Made by a program: the position numbers and the translations under genes
Shown here: piece by piece, positions 37,754 to 46,343 of the stretch
Position numbering within the stretch: the first letter of the stretch is position 1
How the letters are laid out: every line of letters begins with the position of its first letter
Notes under the pieces: generated by a model
What the model saw: only the letters and a program-made list of their open reading frames with translations
Database searches by the model: none
What the model was told of the DNA's origin: nothing
From: Chthoniobacterales bacterium
GTDB lineage: Bacteria; Verrucomicrobiota; Verrucomicrobiia; Chthoniobacterales; JAATET01
Direction: 5' to 3'
Length of the DNA: 57,196 bases
Assembly (NCBI GenBank): GCA_036569045.1
Contig: DATCRI010000017.1
Span: 1 to 57,196 of the forward strand

Positions 37754-39105
37754 ATATTGCCGCCGCATCCGAGAACTTCGGTTTTTAAATCCCGCGGAGT
37801 AACGCCGTCGCTTGAAGGACAATCGGGTTTTATCAGCTGGCTATTAGCAACGAAGAGTGCGAGCCCGGAAAGGGCACTCGAAACCGGGACGAGCAACAGC
37901 CCCCATTTGAGACCGTTGGAGTTTTGGGATGTGCGCGTCGCGTCGCTGATCATGCCGACGAAGAGCGGGCCGAGGGCAGGGCCCAGGAGCGTCGAGCCGA
38001 TCAGCACAAGGCTGGAGGCCTTTGCCTGCTTTCCCGGCCCGGCCACCCGATGCGCGGTGCCGAAAGCCCAGGGAAGAAGGAATGCAAACGACAGCATCCC
38101 GGGCACAAACAGCAAGATGGCCATCCACCCCGCTGGCGCGAACAGCGCCGCAAATGTCGCCACGCTCGCAACGAGGAAGAGCACCGCCGGTGCCCGAAGG
38201 GGGCCGTGGGCGCCAGATCGGACAGCCCGATCGAACCCGCGCCCGCCGAGCAGCGTTCCGACGGTTCCCAAGGTCCCCTGGAGCAGGCCAAATGTCAGCC
38301 CCACCTCGCTCGCCGTGTATCCATAGGGGCGAATCAGGAGCGGCGCGGCGAAGGCGTAAAACGGCGCGGACGCAAAGCCGAGCCCCCCCGCTCCGATGAA
38401 CAACCGGCGAAATGCGGGCGAGACGAGCAACCAGCGACTCGACCGTAGGAACGGCTCGCCTTGTCCCGCCGTGCGGGCCATCGCCGGCGTCGCTCCGATC
38501 CACACTCCGACGGGCAGAGCGATCAGAATACCCGTCGCGTCAGCCCCGAACATTGCAGCCCTTCATCCGTGCGTGTCGCCGATGCGACCGCCCACCGCGA
38601 ATCCGAGCATCGCTCCGATCGGAAGGCCCATGGAGTAGATCCCGATTGCCATCCCCCGGGTTCTTGGGCCTGATCTTCCGGGCGATCAACGCGTGACTCG
38701 CGGGAACCGCGCCCGCCTCGCCGAAGGCGACCCCCGAAACGCGCGAGGGAGAGAGCCAGAAAGCTCGCGGCCAGTCCTCCGGGAGTGCGGCCATCACGCT
38801 CCATACCAGGATGCAGGCGATCAAAACGACTTGGGGCGCGCCGCGATCAGCCCACCGGGCCAGTGGCAGCGCCATCAACGTGAATCAGACGGCGAATGCG
38901 ACGCCCGTCATGAGGCCGAGCTGCGTGTCGCTGAGCCCCAGGTCGGTCTTGATCGACTCCGCAAGGATGAAGGGAAGAATTCGGTCGATCTGGCAAAGCA
39001 CGCTGACGAGAAACAGCACCGTCAGCGCGGCGCCGGCCCGCCATCCCGAAAGGTAGGCGTCTGCGACTTCCGCGCCCCGGGAACGCGAAGGGATGGTGTC
39101 TTCAC
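37744..39105 (-). pseudogene. MFS transporter pseudogene
   Basis: The remains of a 12-helix MFS protein. Its GTG start overlaps the SDR stop (GTGA), so it was once the third gene of the tetR-SDR operon. Lesions: a frame change near the start (39070-39085), an in-frame TGA at 38887-38885 (after MTGVAFAV), an extra G in a GGGGG run near 38660 (between RPKNPG and MAIGIYSMG), and a TGA for a probable Trp codon at 38575-38573. The remaining 3' part (37744-38553) is open. The two stops and two shifts make a sequencing artefact unlikely. Confidence 0.85.
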
Positions 39106-40067
39106 GGCAATCTCCAAGCGGATGCCGGGATCGTCACGCCCGAGAGGCGCCCGGAGATTTCCCACAGCCGGGACGCCGCCTCGACATCGAGCGCTTGTTT
39201 CGGAATCACCGCCTCCGTGGGCGCGCCTCGCATTTCCGCGAAGCCCGCCGGCCCGTAGTAGCCGCCTCCCCTCGCATCCGGCGAGGTAGCGGCGAACAGC
39301 GAGGGCCATGCTCCGTGGGACGCAGGCTGAAAAAGAAACCACAGGAGGCTGCGCGCCACTCCCTGAAAACTCCTGCGTCCGGCGCCGTTGTGGATGAGAT
39401 CGGTGCGCGATATGCCGGGGTGCGCGGCGATGCTGGCGACGCCCCACCGCCCCGCCTCGCTCCGCCGCTGGAGTTCCAGCGCAAACATCAGGCATGCCAG
39501 CTTCGATTGGCTGTAGGATCGCATCGGCCGATAGCTCCGCTCCGCCTGCAGATCGTCGAAACGGATCGCCCCGCCGCGTGCGGCAATGCTCGACAGCGTG
39601 ACCACTCGCGGATGCGCCCCCTCGCACAGCAGCGGCATGAGCTGCGCCGTGAGCGCGAAGTGGCCGAGATAGTTGGTGCCTAGCTGCAGCTCGAACCCGT
39701 CCGCCGTTTCCCGGCGCTTCGGCGGGTTCATCACGGCGGCGTTGTTGATCAGCACGTCAAGACTGCCCCGCTGGCTCCGGAGCCTCGCGCCAAAATCCGC
39801 CACGGACTCGAGGCTGGCCAGATCAACCCGCTCGAAGCGGACGTTCGCCGCCGGCACCGCGCTGCGGATCTTCGCGATCGCTTCCGCGCCCTTGTGGATA
39901 TTCCGCCCCGCGATGATTACCTCCGCACCCGCACGCGCGAGCTCCAGGGCCGTGTGAAATCCGATTCCACCCGTGCCGGTCACGACGACCGACCGCTCAT
40001 GCTGAGGGGGCATTTCCGCGAACGTCCAGTTTCCAGCGATACTCCGAGTCGTCGATATCTTTTCCAT
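39102..40067 (-). CDS. Short-chain dehydrogenase/reductase
   Basis: A 321-residue SDR of the retinol-dehydrogenase/WW-oxidoreductase-like group. The nucleotide-binding motif is VVVTGTGGIGFHTALELA, followed by LDVLINNAAVMNPPKR, a Ser in VVTLSSIAARGG and the catalytic YSQSK. NADP(H)-dependent oxidation or reduction of an alcohol or ketone is expected; the substrate is unknown. A TetR-type operator lies 9 bp before its ATG. Its stop overlaps the MFS pseudogene's GTG. Confidence 0.88.
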   Translation of the reverse strand: MEKISTTRSIAGNWTFAEMPPQHERSVVVTGTGGIGFHTALELARAGAEVIIAGRNIHKGAEAIAKIRSAVPAANVRFERVDLASLESVADFGARLRSQRGSLDVLINNAAVMNPPKRRETADGFELQLGTNYLGHFALTAQLMPLLCEGAHPRVVTLSSIAARGGAIRFDDLQAERSYRPMRSYSQSKLACLMFALELQRRSEAGRWGVASIAAHPGISRTDLIHNGAGRRSFQGVARSLLWFLFQPASHGAWPSLFAATSPDARGGGYYGPAGFAEMRGAPTEAVIPKQALDVEAASRLWEISGRLSGVTIPASAWRLP

Positions 40068-40075
40068 ATTTTAAA

Positions 40076-40089
40076 TGACTGTCCAGTCG
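40076..40089 (-). promoter_or_regulatory. Second TetR-type operator, upstream of the SDR gene
   Basis: tgactgtccagtcg is identical at 12 of 14 positions to the palindrome upstream of tetR. It sits 9 bp before the SDR start codon, so the same regulator probably controls both. Confidence 0.7.
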
Positions 40090-40110
40090 CTCTATTTTGC
40101 GGTATAAAAA

Positions 40111-40689
40111 TCAATGAATGGCCCGCCAGAAGGCCTCGAATCCGACCTTGCAATGCTCCTTCGCATTCGCGGGGTCGCTGATCATGTAATCCATCGTCGC
40201 GTCGGCGAGAGAGTTCATAATCGCACCGGCAAAACTCATCGGAGAGTTTCGCAGCGAGCCGGTGACCCGCATCTGCTCCATTAAATCGATGAAACCCGCC
40301 ATGATCCGGGAGCCGGCGGCGCGGCTCTCCGGCGTGATCTGATCCGAAACACTCAGCTGCGCCACCACGCGGCGTTTTCCGGGATTGGAGGTGGCCCACT
40401 CCATCCAGTTCGACCAGACGTGGAACGCTTGCTTGCGAAGCGCGGCTTTTGCCGGGAGATCCGCGAGAGCCGCAGCCGCCATGTCGGATTTGATCTCGAG
40501 ATAGAGCTGGTTGAACAAATCCGCCTTCGTCTCGAAATAGGTGAATAGCGAGCCGTTCGAAACACCCGCCTCCTTCGCGATCGTCGCGGTCGGCGCGCTC
40601 AGGCCCTGAGCGACGATCACACGAGTAGCCGCGTCCATGATAGCGGTGCGCTTGTCGGTGCTTTTCGGACGGGCCACGAGTCGAGCCAT
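40111..40689 (-). CDS. TetR-family transcriptional regulator
   Basis: A 192-residue regulator. The N-terminal helix-turn-helix reads ATRVIVAQGLSAPTATIAKE and then AGVSNGSLFTYFETKADLFN, the TetR signature; the C-terminal ligand-binding half is less conserved. The ATG at MARLVARPK was chosen; an earlier in-frame start lies inside the operator palindrome. It is upstream of, and co-oriented with, an SDR and an efflux-type MFS pseudogene, so it probably responds to a toxic small molecule. Its start is 43 bp from the comM stop codon. Confidence 0.9.
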   Translation of the reverse strand: MARLVARPKSTDKRTAIMDAATRVIVAQGLSAPTATIAKEAGVSNGSLFTYFETKADLFNQLYLEIKSDMAAAALADLPAKAALRKQAFHVWSNWMEWATSNPGKRRVVAQLSVSDQITPESRAAGSRIMAGFIDLMEQMRVTGSLRNSPMSFAGAIMNSLADATMDYMISDPANAKEHCKVGFEAFWRAIH

Positions 40690-40698
40690 ATATTTGAG

Positions 40699-40712
40699 TG
40701 ACTGGCCAGTCA
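40699..40712 (-). promoter_or_regulatory. TetR-type operator upstream of tetR
   Basis: A perfect 14-bp palindrome, tgactggccagtca, lies 9 bp before the tetR start, between tetR and the comM stop. A near-identical copy precedes the SDR gene, which supports self-regulation by this TetR protein. Confidence 0.75.
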
Positions 40713-40731
40713 ATTATTTATCGTGCCGCGA

Positions 40732-42255
40732 TCACCGCCAGAGATTGCGATCCAACGTGCGGTATTGGATCGCTTCCGCGACATGTTCGGGGCGAATCGT
40801 TGCGGCCTCCGCGAGATCCGCGATCGTGCGCGAGACTTTCAGGATGCGGTCGTAGGCGCGGGCGCTGAGCTGGAGTTCGGTCATCGCGAGGCGGAGCATT
40901 TCGGTGCCTTCGGCGTCGAGCTTGCAGTGGGTCTTGAGCTGCCCGTGGGTCATGCCGGCATTCGTTCGGGCATGGCCACTGGAAAACCGTTTCGCCTGCA
41001 CGGTGCGGGCGGCCACGACGCGCTCGCGAATGGCTTCGGAAGGCTCGGCGCGCTCGTCGCTGCTGAGATCCCTGAACTCCACCGCGGGCGTCTCGACGTG
41101 GATGTCGATGCGGTCGAGCAGGGGACCGGAGATGCGATTCCGGTAATTTTCCACCTGCCGCGGCGAGCAGCGGCACTCTCTTTTCGGATCGCCGAAATAA
41201 CCGCAGGGGCAGGGATTCATCGCCGCGATCAGCATCACGTTCGCCGGGAAAACGACCGTGCCCGCGGCACGGCTAACCGTCACTTTCCGATCCTCGAGCG
41301 GCTGGCGCAGGACCTCCAGCGTCGAACGCTTGAATTCGGGGAGTTCGTCGAGAAACAACACGCCATTGTGGGCCATGCTCAACTCGCCGGGCGAGGGATT
41401 CGTGGAGCCGCCGATGAGGCCGACGTCGGAGATGGTGTGGTGCGGCGAGCGAAACGGGCGCACGCGACAGAAGCCGTCGCCGGCAAGCGCGCCGCTCACG
41501 CTGTGGACCTTCGTGGTCTCGATGGCCTCCTCGAGCGTGATCGGCGGCATGATCGTCGGGATGCGCTTCGAGAGCATCGATTTTCCGCTGCCGGGCGGAC
41601 CGATCAACAACAGGGCGTGGTTTCCGGCAACGGCGACCTCGATCGCGCGTTTCACGAGCACCTGTCCCTTCACCTCTGCAAAGTCGAGCGCATCGACGGA
41701 TGGCGCGTCTTCGCCGAAATCGGCCGCCGTCGGGGCGAGTTCCTTCTGGCGGGTGAGGAATTCGTAGGCCTCGCGGAGGCTGCGCACGCCGAACACATCG
41801 ACGCCGGCAACCACCGCCGCCTCGGCGGCGTTCGCGAGCGGAAGGATCACGGCCTTCTTGCCTCGCCGGCGCGCCTCGAGCGCGATCGGCAATGCGCCCC
41901 GAATCGGGCGCACTTCGCCATTGAGACCGAGTTCGCCGGCGATGAGGCAGCGGTCGAGCCTCGGGACGTCGGCGCCGTCCGCGACGGTCACCATGCCGAT
42001 GGCGATGGGCAGATCGAAGCTCGGCCCCTCCTTTTTAAGGTCCGCGGGAGCGAGGTTCACGGTCGTCCGCTGGCGGGGCCAGCGCAGGCCGCTATTGGCG
42101 ATCGCCGTGGTCACGCGGTCGCGGCTTTCGCGCACCGAGGCGTCCGGCAGGCCCACCACGACGCGCACGGGATCGCCCGAGCCGGCGTTGACTTCCACCG
42201 TCACCTCCAGCGCGTCGACGCCTCGAAGCGCCGCGGAGAACACCCTTGTGAGCAT
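40732..42255 (-). CDS. comM: ComM/YifB, Mg-chelatase-like AAA+ ATPase
   Basis: A 507-residue protein, full length for ComM. The N-terminal domain is Lon-like ([20 protein letters not shown]). The AAA+ core has Walker [19 protein letters not shown], Walker [11 protein letters not shown], a cysteine cluster [17 protein letters not shown], and the sensor region. The C-terminal Mg-chelatase domain ends [20 protein letters not shown], then [10 protein letters not shown] and TGA. ComM is a helicase promoting branch migration during natural transformation. The last 144 bp (40732-40875) recur, diverged, at 37605 and 36186. Confidence 0.95.
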   Translation of the reverse strand: MLTRVFSAALRGVDALEVTVEVNAGSGDPVRVVVGLPDASVRESRDRVTTAIANSGLRWPRQRTTVNLAPADLKKEGPSFDLPIAIGMVTVADGADVPRLDRCLIAGELGLNGEVRPIRGALPIALEARRRGKKAVILPLANAAEAAVVAGVDVFGVRSLREAYEFLTRQKELAPTAADFGEDAPSVDALDFAEVKGQVLVKRAIEVAVAGNHALLLIGPPGSGKSMLSKRIPTIMPPITLEEAIETTKVHSVSGALAGDGFCRVRPFRSPHHTISDVGLIGGSTNPSPGELSMAHNGVLFLDELPEFKRSTLEVLRQPLEDRKVTVSRAAGTVVFPANVMLIAAMNPCPCGYFGDPKRECRCSPRQVENYRNRISGPLLDRIDIHVETPAVEFRDLSSDERAEPSEAIRERVVAARTVQAKRFSSGHARTNAGMTHGQLKTHCKLDAEGTEMLRLAMTELQLSARAYDRILKVSRTIADLAEAATIRPEHVAEAIQYRTLDRNLWR

Positions 42256-42417
42256 GCGAAGGGTCTATCGACTCGGCCAGGATCGGCGAAGCGGAAAAGT
42301 CACCGGTTCAGGGCAGCCCCCCCTCACCGCCCTGCCCGCGGCCGGTTGCGTGCCGGCGAACACCTCGACATCTGACAAGCGGATTTGCAGCCGGCCCCCC
42401 TGCCGTCCCCCTGGGCC

Positions 42418-44142
42418 CTACTTCCGATGAAGTTCCCATTCACCCTTCCAATCGGGCGGCGGAGGATTCTCGCGGAGCTTCTGAATACGGTTTTTAAGAA
42501 CGAGGGAAGGGCGATCGTCAGGACGCAGCTCCAGACAGGCCTGAAGCGCCTCCTCAGCGTCGTCCCAGTGGCGCAAGCGGTAGGCGGCGAGAGCGGTCGT
42601 CGAATGCTCGCAGAGTCTGAGGTCATCCAAAGAGACCTCATCGCGGAGTCCGACAAGGGAAAATGCCGTGGTCGGCTCTTCCTTTCCATGCACGACGAGA
42701 GTGTCGATTTCTCGCGCGACAATCGCGTCGCCAGCCTCCCGCCGCGTCGACTCGCAGATCAAGATCTGGGTGCCGTAGAAACGGTTTGCGGCCTCGAGTC
42801 GCGCAGCAAGGTTCACGCTGTCGCCGATGACCGTGTAACTCTGCGTATTTTCCGAGCCGATGTTCCCCACGACGACCTCACCGGTGCTGATGCCGATGCG
42901 TGCGTCCACGCGGGGCAGATTCTTTCGCAGCCCCGTAATCTCGGGAAGCCGGCGCTGAATCTCTTCAACCGCCCGCACCTGGGCGAGCGCGGACCGGCAC
43001 GAAAGGAGGGCCCGATTTCCCCCGCCAATAAACGGATCGCCCCAGAATGCCATCACCGCATCGCCCATAAACTTATCGACCACGCCATGGCAGGCCTGGA
43101 TGGCCTCGGCCTGGAGAGTGAAGTGTTGATTGAGAAGATTCACGACCCCGGCCGGCGTCAGCTGCTCACCGATGTTGGTGAAGCCAACGAGGTCTCCGAA
43201 GGAAACCGCCATCACCTGCCGCTCCCCTGCCAACGGTGCCGCGTCCGGGCCCGCCAGCACCCGATCGAGAATGCGAGGATCGATGTATTTTCCAAATGTC
43301 CGCCGAAGCTCCTCTTTGCGACGGAGTTCGCCAATGAAGTAATTGAACGATTGCGTGAGCCGCCCAATTTCATCGGAGGAGCGAACGGGAAGCTCGATGC
43401 TGAGATCCCCTCCCTCGACGGTGGCGAGGCCGCGAATGAGAGAACGCACCGGCTCGACGAGACGGCGCGTGGTCAGGGCGGCGACGGTGAGACCCAGGAG
43501 CACCGACGTGAATGTCGCAATCACCGTTGTCCAGAAAATGTGGGCGTGCTTCCGCGCCGATCCTGCTGACAGGGCGGCGATCATATCCGCCGTGAGTTTC
43601 TGCACATCGCTGCGCTGGGTCTGGAGCAGAGCCTGATAATCGTCGAGCAGGCGCAGGAGATCGACACCGCGGGAGAGCTCGCCCCTCCGCACGAGGTCAA
43701 GAATCTCCGCCTGACGCGTTGTGACGATCTCGAAGCTCGCATCGATCTGGTCGAGAAGCGCGCGGAGCCGGATGAGCATGGGGCCCTCTTCGGCAACGGG
43801 CGGCGGGTGAGCCAGAAGCTGCTGCGCATTCTCGATCTGCTGGGCCGCAAGAGCGGTATATGTTTCGTAGCTCCTGGACGCATCGGCAATGGCTTCCGCG
43901 CGGTCCGCGGTAGTCGTCAATCCTCCCAGCAGCCGCTCAAAGGCGATGCGCCGCCGCAGACCGACCTCGTTGAGGTTGTTGAGAACGCGGTCGAGCGGCG
44001 CGAAGTAACTGGAGATCTGCTGCAATTCGCTGCTGAGGACGGTGACCTGCCAGAGCAGGAAGGCCACCAGCAGGATCATGAGCAGCACCAGCCCCACCGC
44101 GAGACCGAAAATGCGGGACGCGATACTCGCGATGAACGGCAT
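42418..44142 (-). CDS. Membrane adenylate/guanylate cyclase (class III) with HAMP domain
   Basis: A 574-residue protein. Membrane helices at about 8-33 and 203-228 flank a periplasmic helical sensor of about 170 residues. A HAMP domain follows (RRLVEPVRSLIRGLATVEGG, DEIGRLTQSFNYFIGE), then a class III cyclase domain: VSFGDLVGFTNIGEQL with the first metal Asp, DKFMGDAVMAFWGDP with the second, and TGEVVVGNIGSENTQSYTVI. A TPR-like C-terminus (WDDAEEALQACLELRPDD) follows. It makes cAMP or cGMP; the choice cannot be read here. A cyclic-nucleotide-type domain is encoded at 33746, a possible but unproven receiver. Confidence 0.9.
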   Translation of the reverse strand: MPFIASIASRIFGLAVGLVLLMILLVAFLLWQVTVLSSELQQISSYFAPLDRVLNNLNEVGLRRRIAFERLLGGLTTTADRAEAIADASRSYETYTALAAQQIENAQQLLAHPPPVAEEGPMLIRLRALLDQIDASFEIVTTRQAEILDLVRRGELSRGVDLLRLLDDYQALLQTQRSDVQKLTADMIAALSAGSARKHAHIFWTTVIATFTSVLLGLTVAALTTRRLVEPVRSLIRGLATVEGGDLSIELPVRSSDEIGRLTQSFNYFIGELRRKEELRRTFGKYIDPRILDRVLAGPDAAPLAGERQVMAVSFGDLVGFTNIGEQLTPAGVVNLLNQHFTLQAEAIQACHGVVDKFMGDAVMAFWGDPFIGGGNRALLSCRSALAQVRAVEEIQRRLPEITGLRKNLPRVDARIGISTGEVVVGNIGSENTQSYTVIGDSVNLAARLEAANRFYGTQILICESTRREAGDAIVAREIDTLVVHGKEEPTTAFSLVGLRDEVSLDDLRLCEHSTTALAAYRLRHWDDAEEALQACLELRPDDRPSLVLKNRIQKLRENPPPPDWKGEWELHRK

Positions 44143-44166
44143 GACCGGGAAGAAGGCGGCTCTGCC

Positions 44167-44484
44167 TCAGGCTGCCCCGCCGAAAATCTCGGAAAGCGCT
44201 TTCAAGCCACTCGTTTGGATAATTCCCATGCCTTTGCCCGGAATGAACCAGATTCCCCGGTTGTGCGAGCGGCTGTAGAGCAACTGGACTCCATCGGGCA
44301 ACTCGGCATGATGAATCAAGGCTTCCGGATTTTCTGACAGAAAATTGAAGAACCGCTCCCGCCACGGATCATCCATATGGGGAAAAAGGCTTTCTCCGAG
44401 TGCAGTGACTTCCGCGCTGCTCAGCGGGCGAATGGATTGAGCGACGGCCTGTCGACGCTCCTCGAGAATTTCTTCAAAGTTCAT
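44167..44484 (-). CDS. Hypothetical protein upstream of cyclase
   Basis: A 105-residue soluble protein (MNFEEILEERRQAVAQSIRP, LFPHMDDPWRERFFNFLSEN, YSRSHNRGIWFIPGKGMGII). No family is recognised. It ends 24 bp before the cyclase start and is co-oriented, so it is likely co-transcribed and may modulate the cyclase. That role is inference only. Confidence 0.65.
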   Translation of the reverse strand: MNFEEILEERRQAVAQSIRPLSSAEVTALGESLFPHMDDPWRERFFNFLSENPEALIHHAELPDGVQLLYSRSHNRGIWFIPGKGMGIIQTSGLKALSEIFGGAA

Positions 44485-44571
44485 GGAATCACTTGTCGAG
44501 CGAATGCTACTCGCACCTCGGCGTGAAAGGCCAACCTTCGAATCGAAATTTTCCGGCGGGTCGCATGCCCG

Positions 44572-44784
44572 TCAATCAGGCAGAGTGAACCCCGTCCGTT
44601 CGTCCATGTTTTGCGCTCGGATCGCGCGCCTTTGATCCCGCTGAGCGGAGCGGTCATTATACCAGTTCTGCCGGCGTTGAAGCGCTTCTGTGCGGGCGTT
44701 CGAGCAGCCTCCCAGAAATGCGGTCGCCGACCCAATCGTCAGGAACAGCAGCAAAATGGAAGCCGAAGCGGGGAGGAAACGCAT
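44572..44784 (-). CDS. Small lipoprotein
   Basis: A 70-residue protein with a lipoprotein signal (LLLFLTIGSATAFLGGC) and a short, very basic, Asn/Gln/Arg-rich tail (RRQNWYNDRSAQRDQRRAIR). Small lipoproteins with such tails are common in Verrucomicrobiota. There is no recognised family. It lies 87 bp upstream of the small hypothetical protein in the same direction. Confidence 0.55.
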   Translation of the reverse strand: MRFLPASASILLLFLTIGSATAFLGGCSNARTEALQRRQNWYNDRSAQRDQRRAIRAQNMDERTGFTLPD

Positions 44785-44996
44785 TCCGACTTTCTTAAGT
44801 CAGTCCACCCTGACAAAAAACAAGAATATCACGTCAACGGGTGTGAATGATTGCGACACACCGAAACCGTCCGGGCGCAAAAAAATCCCCCGCAGCCAGC
44901 TCGGGAAACGCAGATTGGTTCTCGTGTTTCCCATCCGGAAAGATAAGGTGGGCCAGGCTCAAGGGTTGACCGATCCGCAAGCCGTTCTCCCCAGAA

Positions 44997-45902
44997 ATGA
45001 AAACTCGCAAGGTCATCGCCGCCGCCCGTCGTTTCTCCCAGCCCTACCGCGTGACGAACGGAAAAAAGTTCCGCCTCGCGGATATCGATCCTGGTGATAC
45101 GGGCGAGCTGAAATCCGAGGATAAGCCGCGTGCGAAGGCCGCGCTGCAGACGGGCATCGAGGCCCTCGCGGAGTTGCAGGACACGCTCTACGCGCAGGAC
45201 CGATGGTCGATCCTCCTCGTCTTCCAGGCGATGGACGCCGCGGGCAAGGACGGCACGATCAAGCACGTGATGTCGGGCGTGAATCCGCAGGGCTGCCAGG
45301 TCTCGTCGTTCAAGAGCCCGTCGAACGAAGACCTCGACCACGACTACCTCTGGCGGTGTGTGAAAGAGCTTCCCCAGCGCGGGCGGATCGGCATTTTCAA
45401 CCGCAGCTACTACGAGGAGACGCTCGTCGTGCGCGTCCATCCGGAATTTCTGGCGGGCCAGAAACTGCCGAAGAAATGCGTGACAAAGCACATCTGGAAA
45501 GAGCGCTTCGAGGACATCCGAAACTTCGAGAGCTACCTCCATCGCAACGGCACGATCGTGCGAAAGTTTTTCCTCCACGTCTCGAAGGACGAGCAGCAGC
45601 GCCGCTTTCTCGACCGGCTCGACCGGCCGGAGAAGAACTGGAAGTTCTCGTCGAACGACGCGAAGGAGCGCGGCCACTGGGACGAATACATGAAGGCCTA
45701 TGAGGCGATGATCCGCGCCACGGCGACGAAGGAATCGCCTTGGTATGTGGTGCCGGCGGACAACAAGTGGTTCACGCGGGTGATCGTCGCCGCGGCGGTG
45801 ATCGATGCGCTGGCCTCGCTCGATTTGCACTACCCGCAGGTGAGTCCGGCGAAGCTCGAAGAGCTGGCCGAGGCGCGGCGGCTGCTCGTGGGCGGGGAGT
45901 GA
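44997..45902 (+). CDS. ppk2: Polyphosphate kinase 2
   Basis: A 301-residue single-domain PPK2. Walker A is FQAMDAAGKDGTIKHVMSGV, Walker B/lid is GRIGIFNRSYYEETLVVRVH, and RKFFLHVSKDEQQRRFLDRL follows. PPK2 enzymes use polyphosphate to phosphorylate NMPs or NDPs. The class (I or III) cannot be set by eye. The 212-bp upstream region has no clear promoter, only a loose hairpin. Confidence 0.93.
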   Translation: MKTRKVIAAARRFSQPYRVTNGKKFRLADIDPGDTGELKSEDKPRAKAALQTGIEALAELQDTLYAQDRWSILLVFQAMDAAGKDGTIKHVMSGVNPQGCQVSSFKSPSNEDLDHDYLWRCVKELPQRGRIGIFNRSYYEETLVVRVHPEFLAGQKLPKKCVTKHIWKERFEDIRNFESYLHRNGTIVRKFFLHVSKDEQQRRFLDRLDRPEKNWKFSSNDAKERGHWDEYMKAYEAMIRATATKESPWYVVPADNKWFTRVIVAAAVIDALASLDLHYPQVSPAKLEELAEARRLLVGGE

Positions 45903-45981
45903 CCGGTCGGTCGGCTGATCCCGGTAATTTTCCAGAAAAATAGTCTCGCACCGTCTCAAGATGTGCGGCCCACTTGGCGCG

Positions 45982-46341
45982 ATGGATGGTCTCAGCTATT
46001 TCGCCCTCGCGATCCTCTTTTTCGTCGTGCTGGTGCTCGCCTACGGGTTGATCGCGATCCACGACATCCCCTACAACATCGCCAAGGCGCGGAATCACCC
46101 GCACGCGGATGCGATCCATGCCGGCGGCTGGGTGAGCCTGTTCACGCTGCACGCCATCTGGCCGTTTCTCTGGTTGTGGGCCTACGCCTATCATCCCGAG
46201 CACGGCTATGCCGGGAAACCCGCCGACAAGACCGCGCCTCCCTCGCCGGGAGCGAAGGATGATCACGTCGCCGCGCTGCAAAGCCGCATCGCGGAACTCG
46301 AGGCCGAACTCGCCACCGCCAAAACGCCGAAATCCGAGTAA
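45982..46341 (+). CDS. DUF3302 inner-membrane protein (YiaW-like)
   Basis: A 119-residue protein with two membrane helices (YFALAILFFVVLVLAYGLIA, WVSLFTLHAIWPFLWLWAYA) around the DUF3302 signature AIHDIPYNIAKARNHPHADA. A coiled-coil tail (VAALQSRIAELEAELATAK) ends it. In E. coli the equivalent yiaW sits beside yiaV (an HlyD-type protein), exactly as here: the next gene begins after 2 bp. An upstream in-frame ATG is possible. Confidence 0.85.
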   Translation: MDGLSYFALAILFFVVLVLAYGLIAIHDIPYNIAKARNHPHADAIHAGGWVSLFTLHAIWPFLWLWAYAYHPEHGYAGKPADKTAPPSPGAKDDHVAALQSRIAELEAELATAKTPKSE

Positions 46342-46343
46342 CC

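Noticed and set aside
40689-40760. Promoter for tetR within the comM 3' end
   Set aside because: TTGACT overlaps the operator but no -10 at proper spacing precedes the start codon; evidence too weak to list.
44911-44940. Hairpin gggaaac/gtttccc upstream of ppk2
   Set aside because: Only 7 bp with a 16-nt loop and no T-tract; likely chance.
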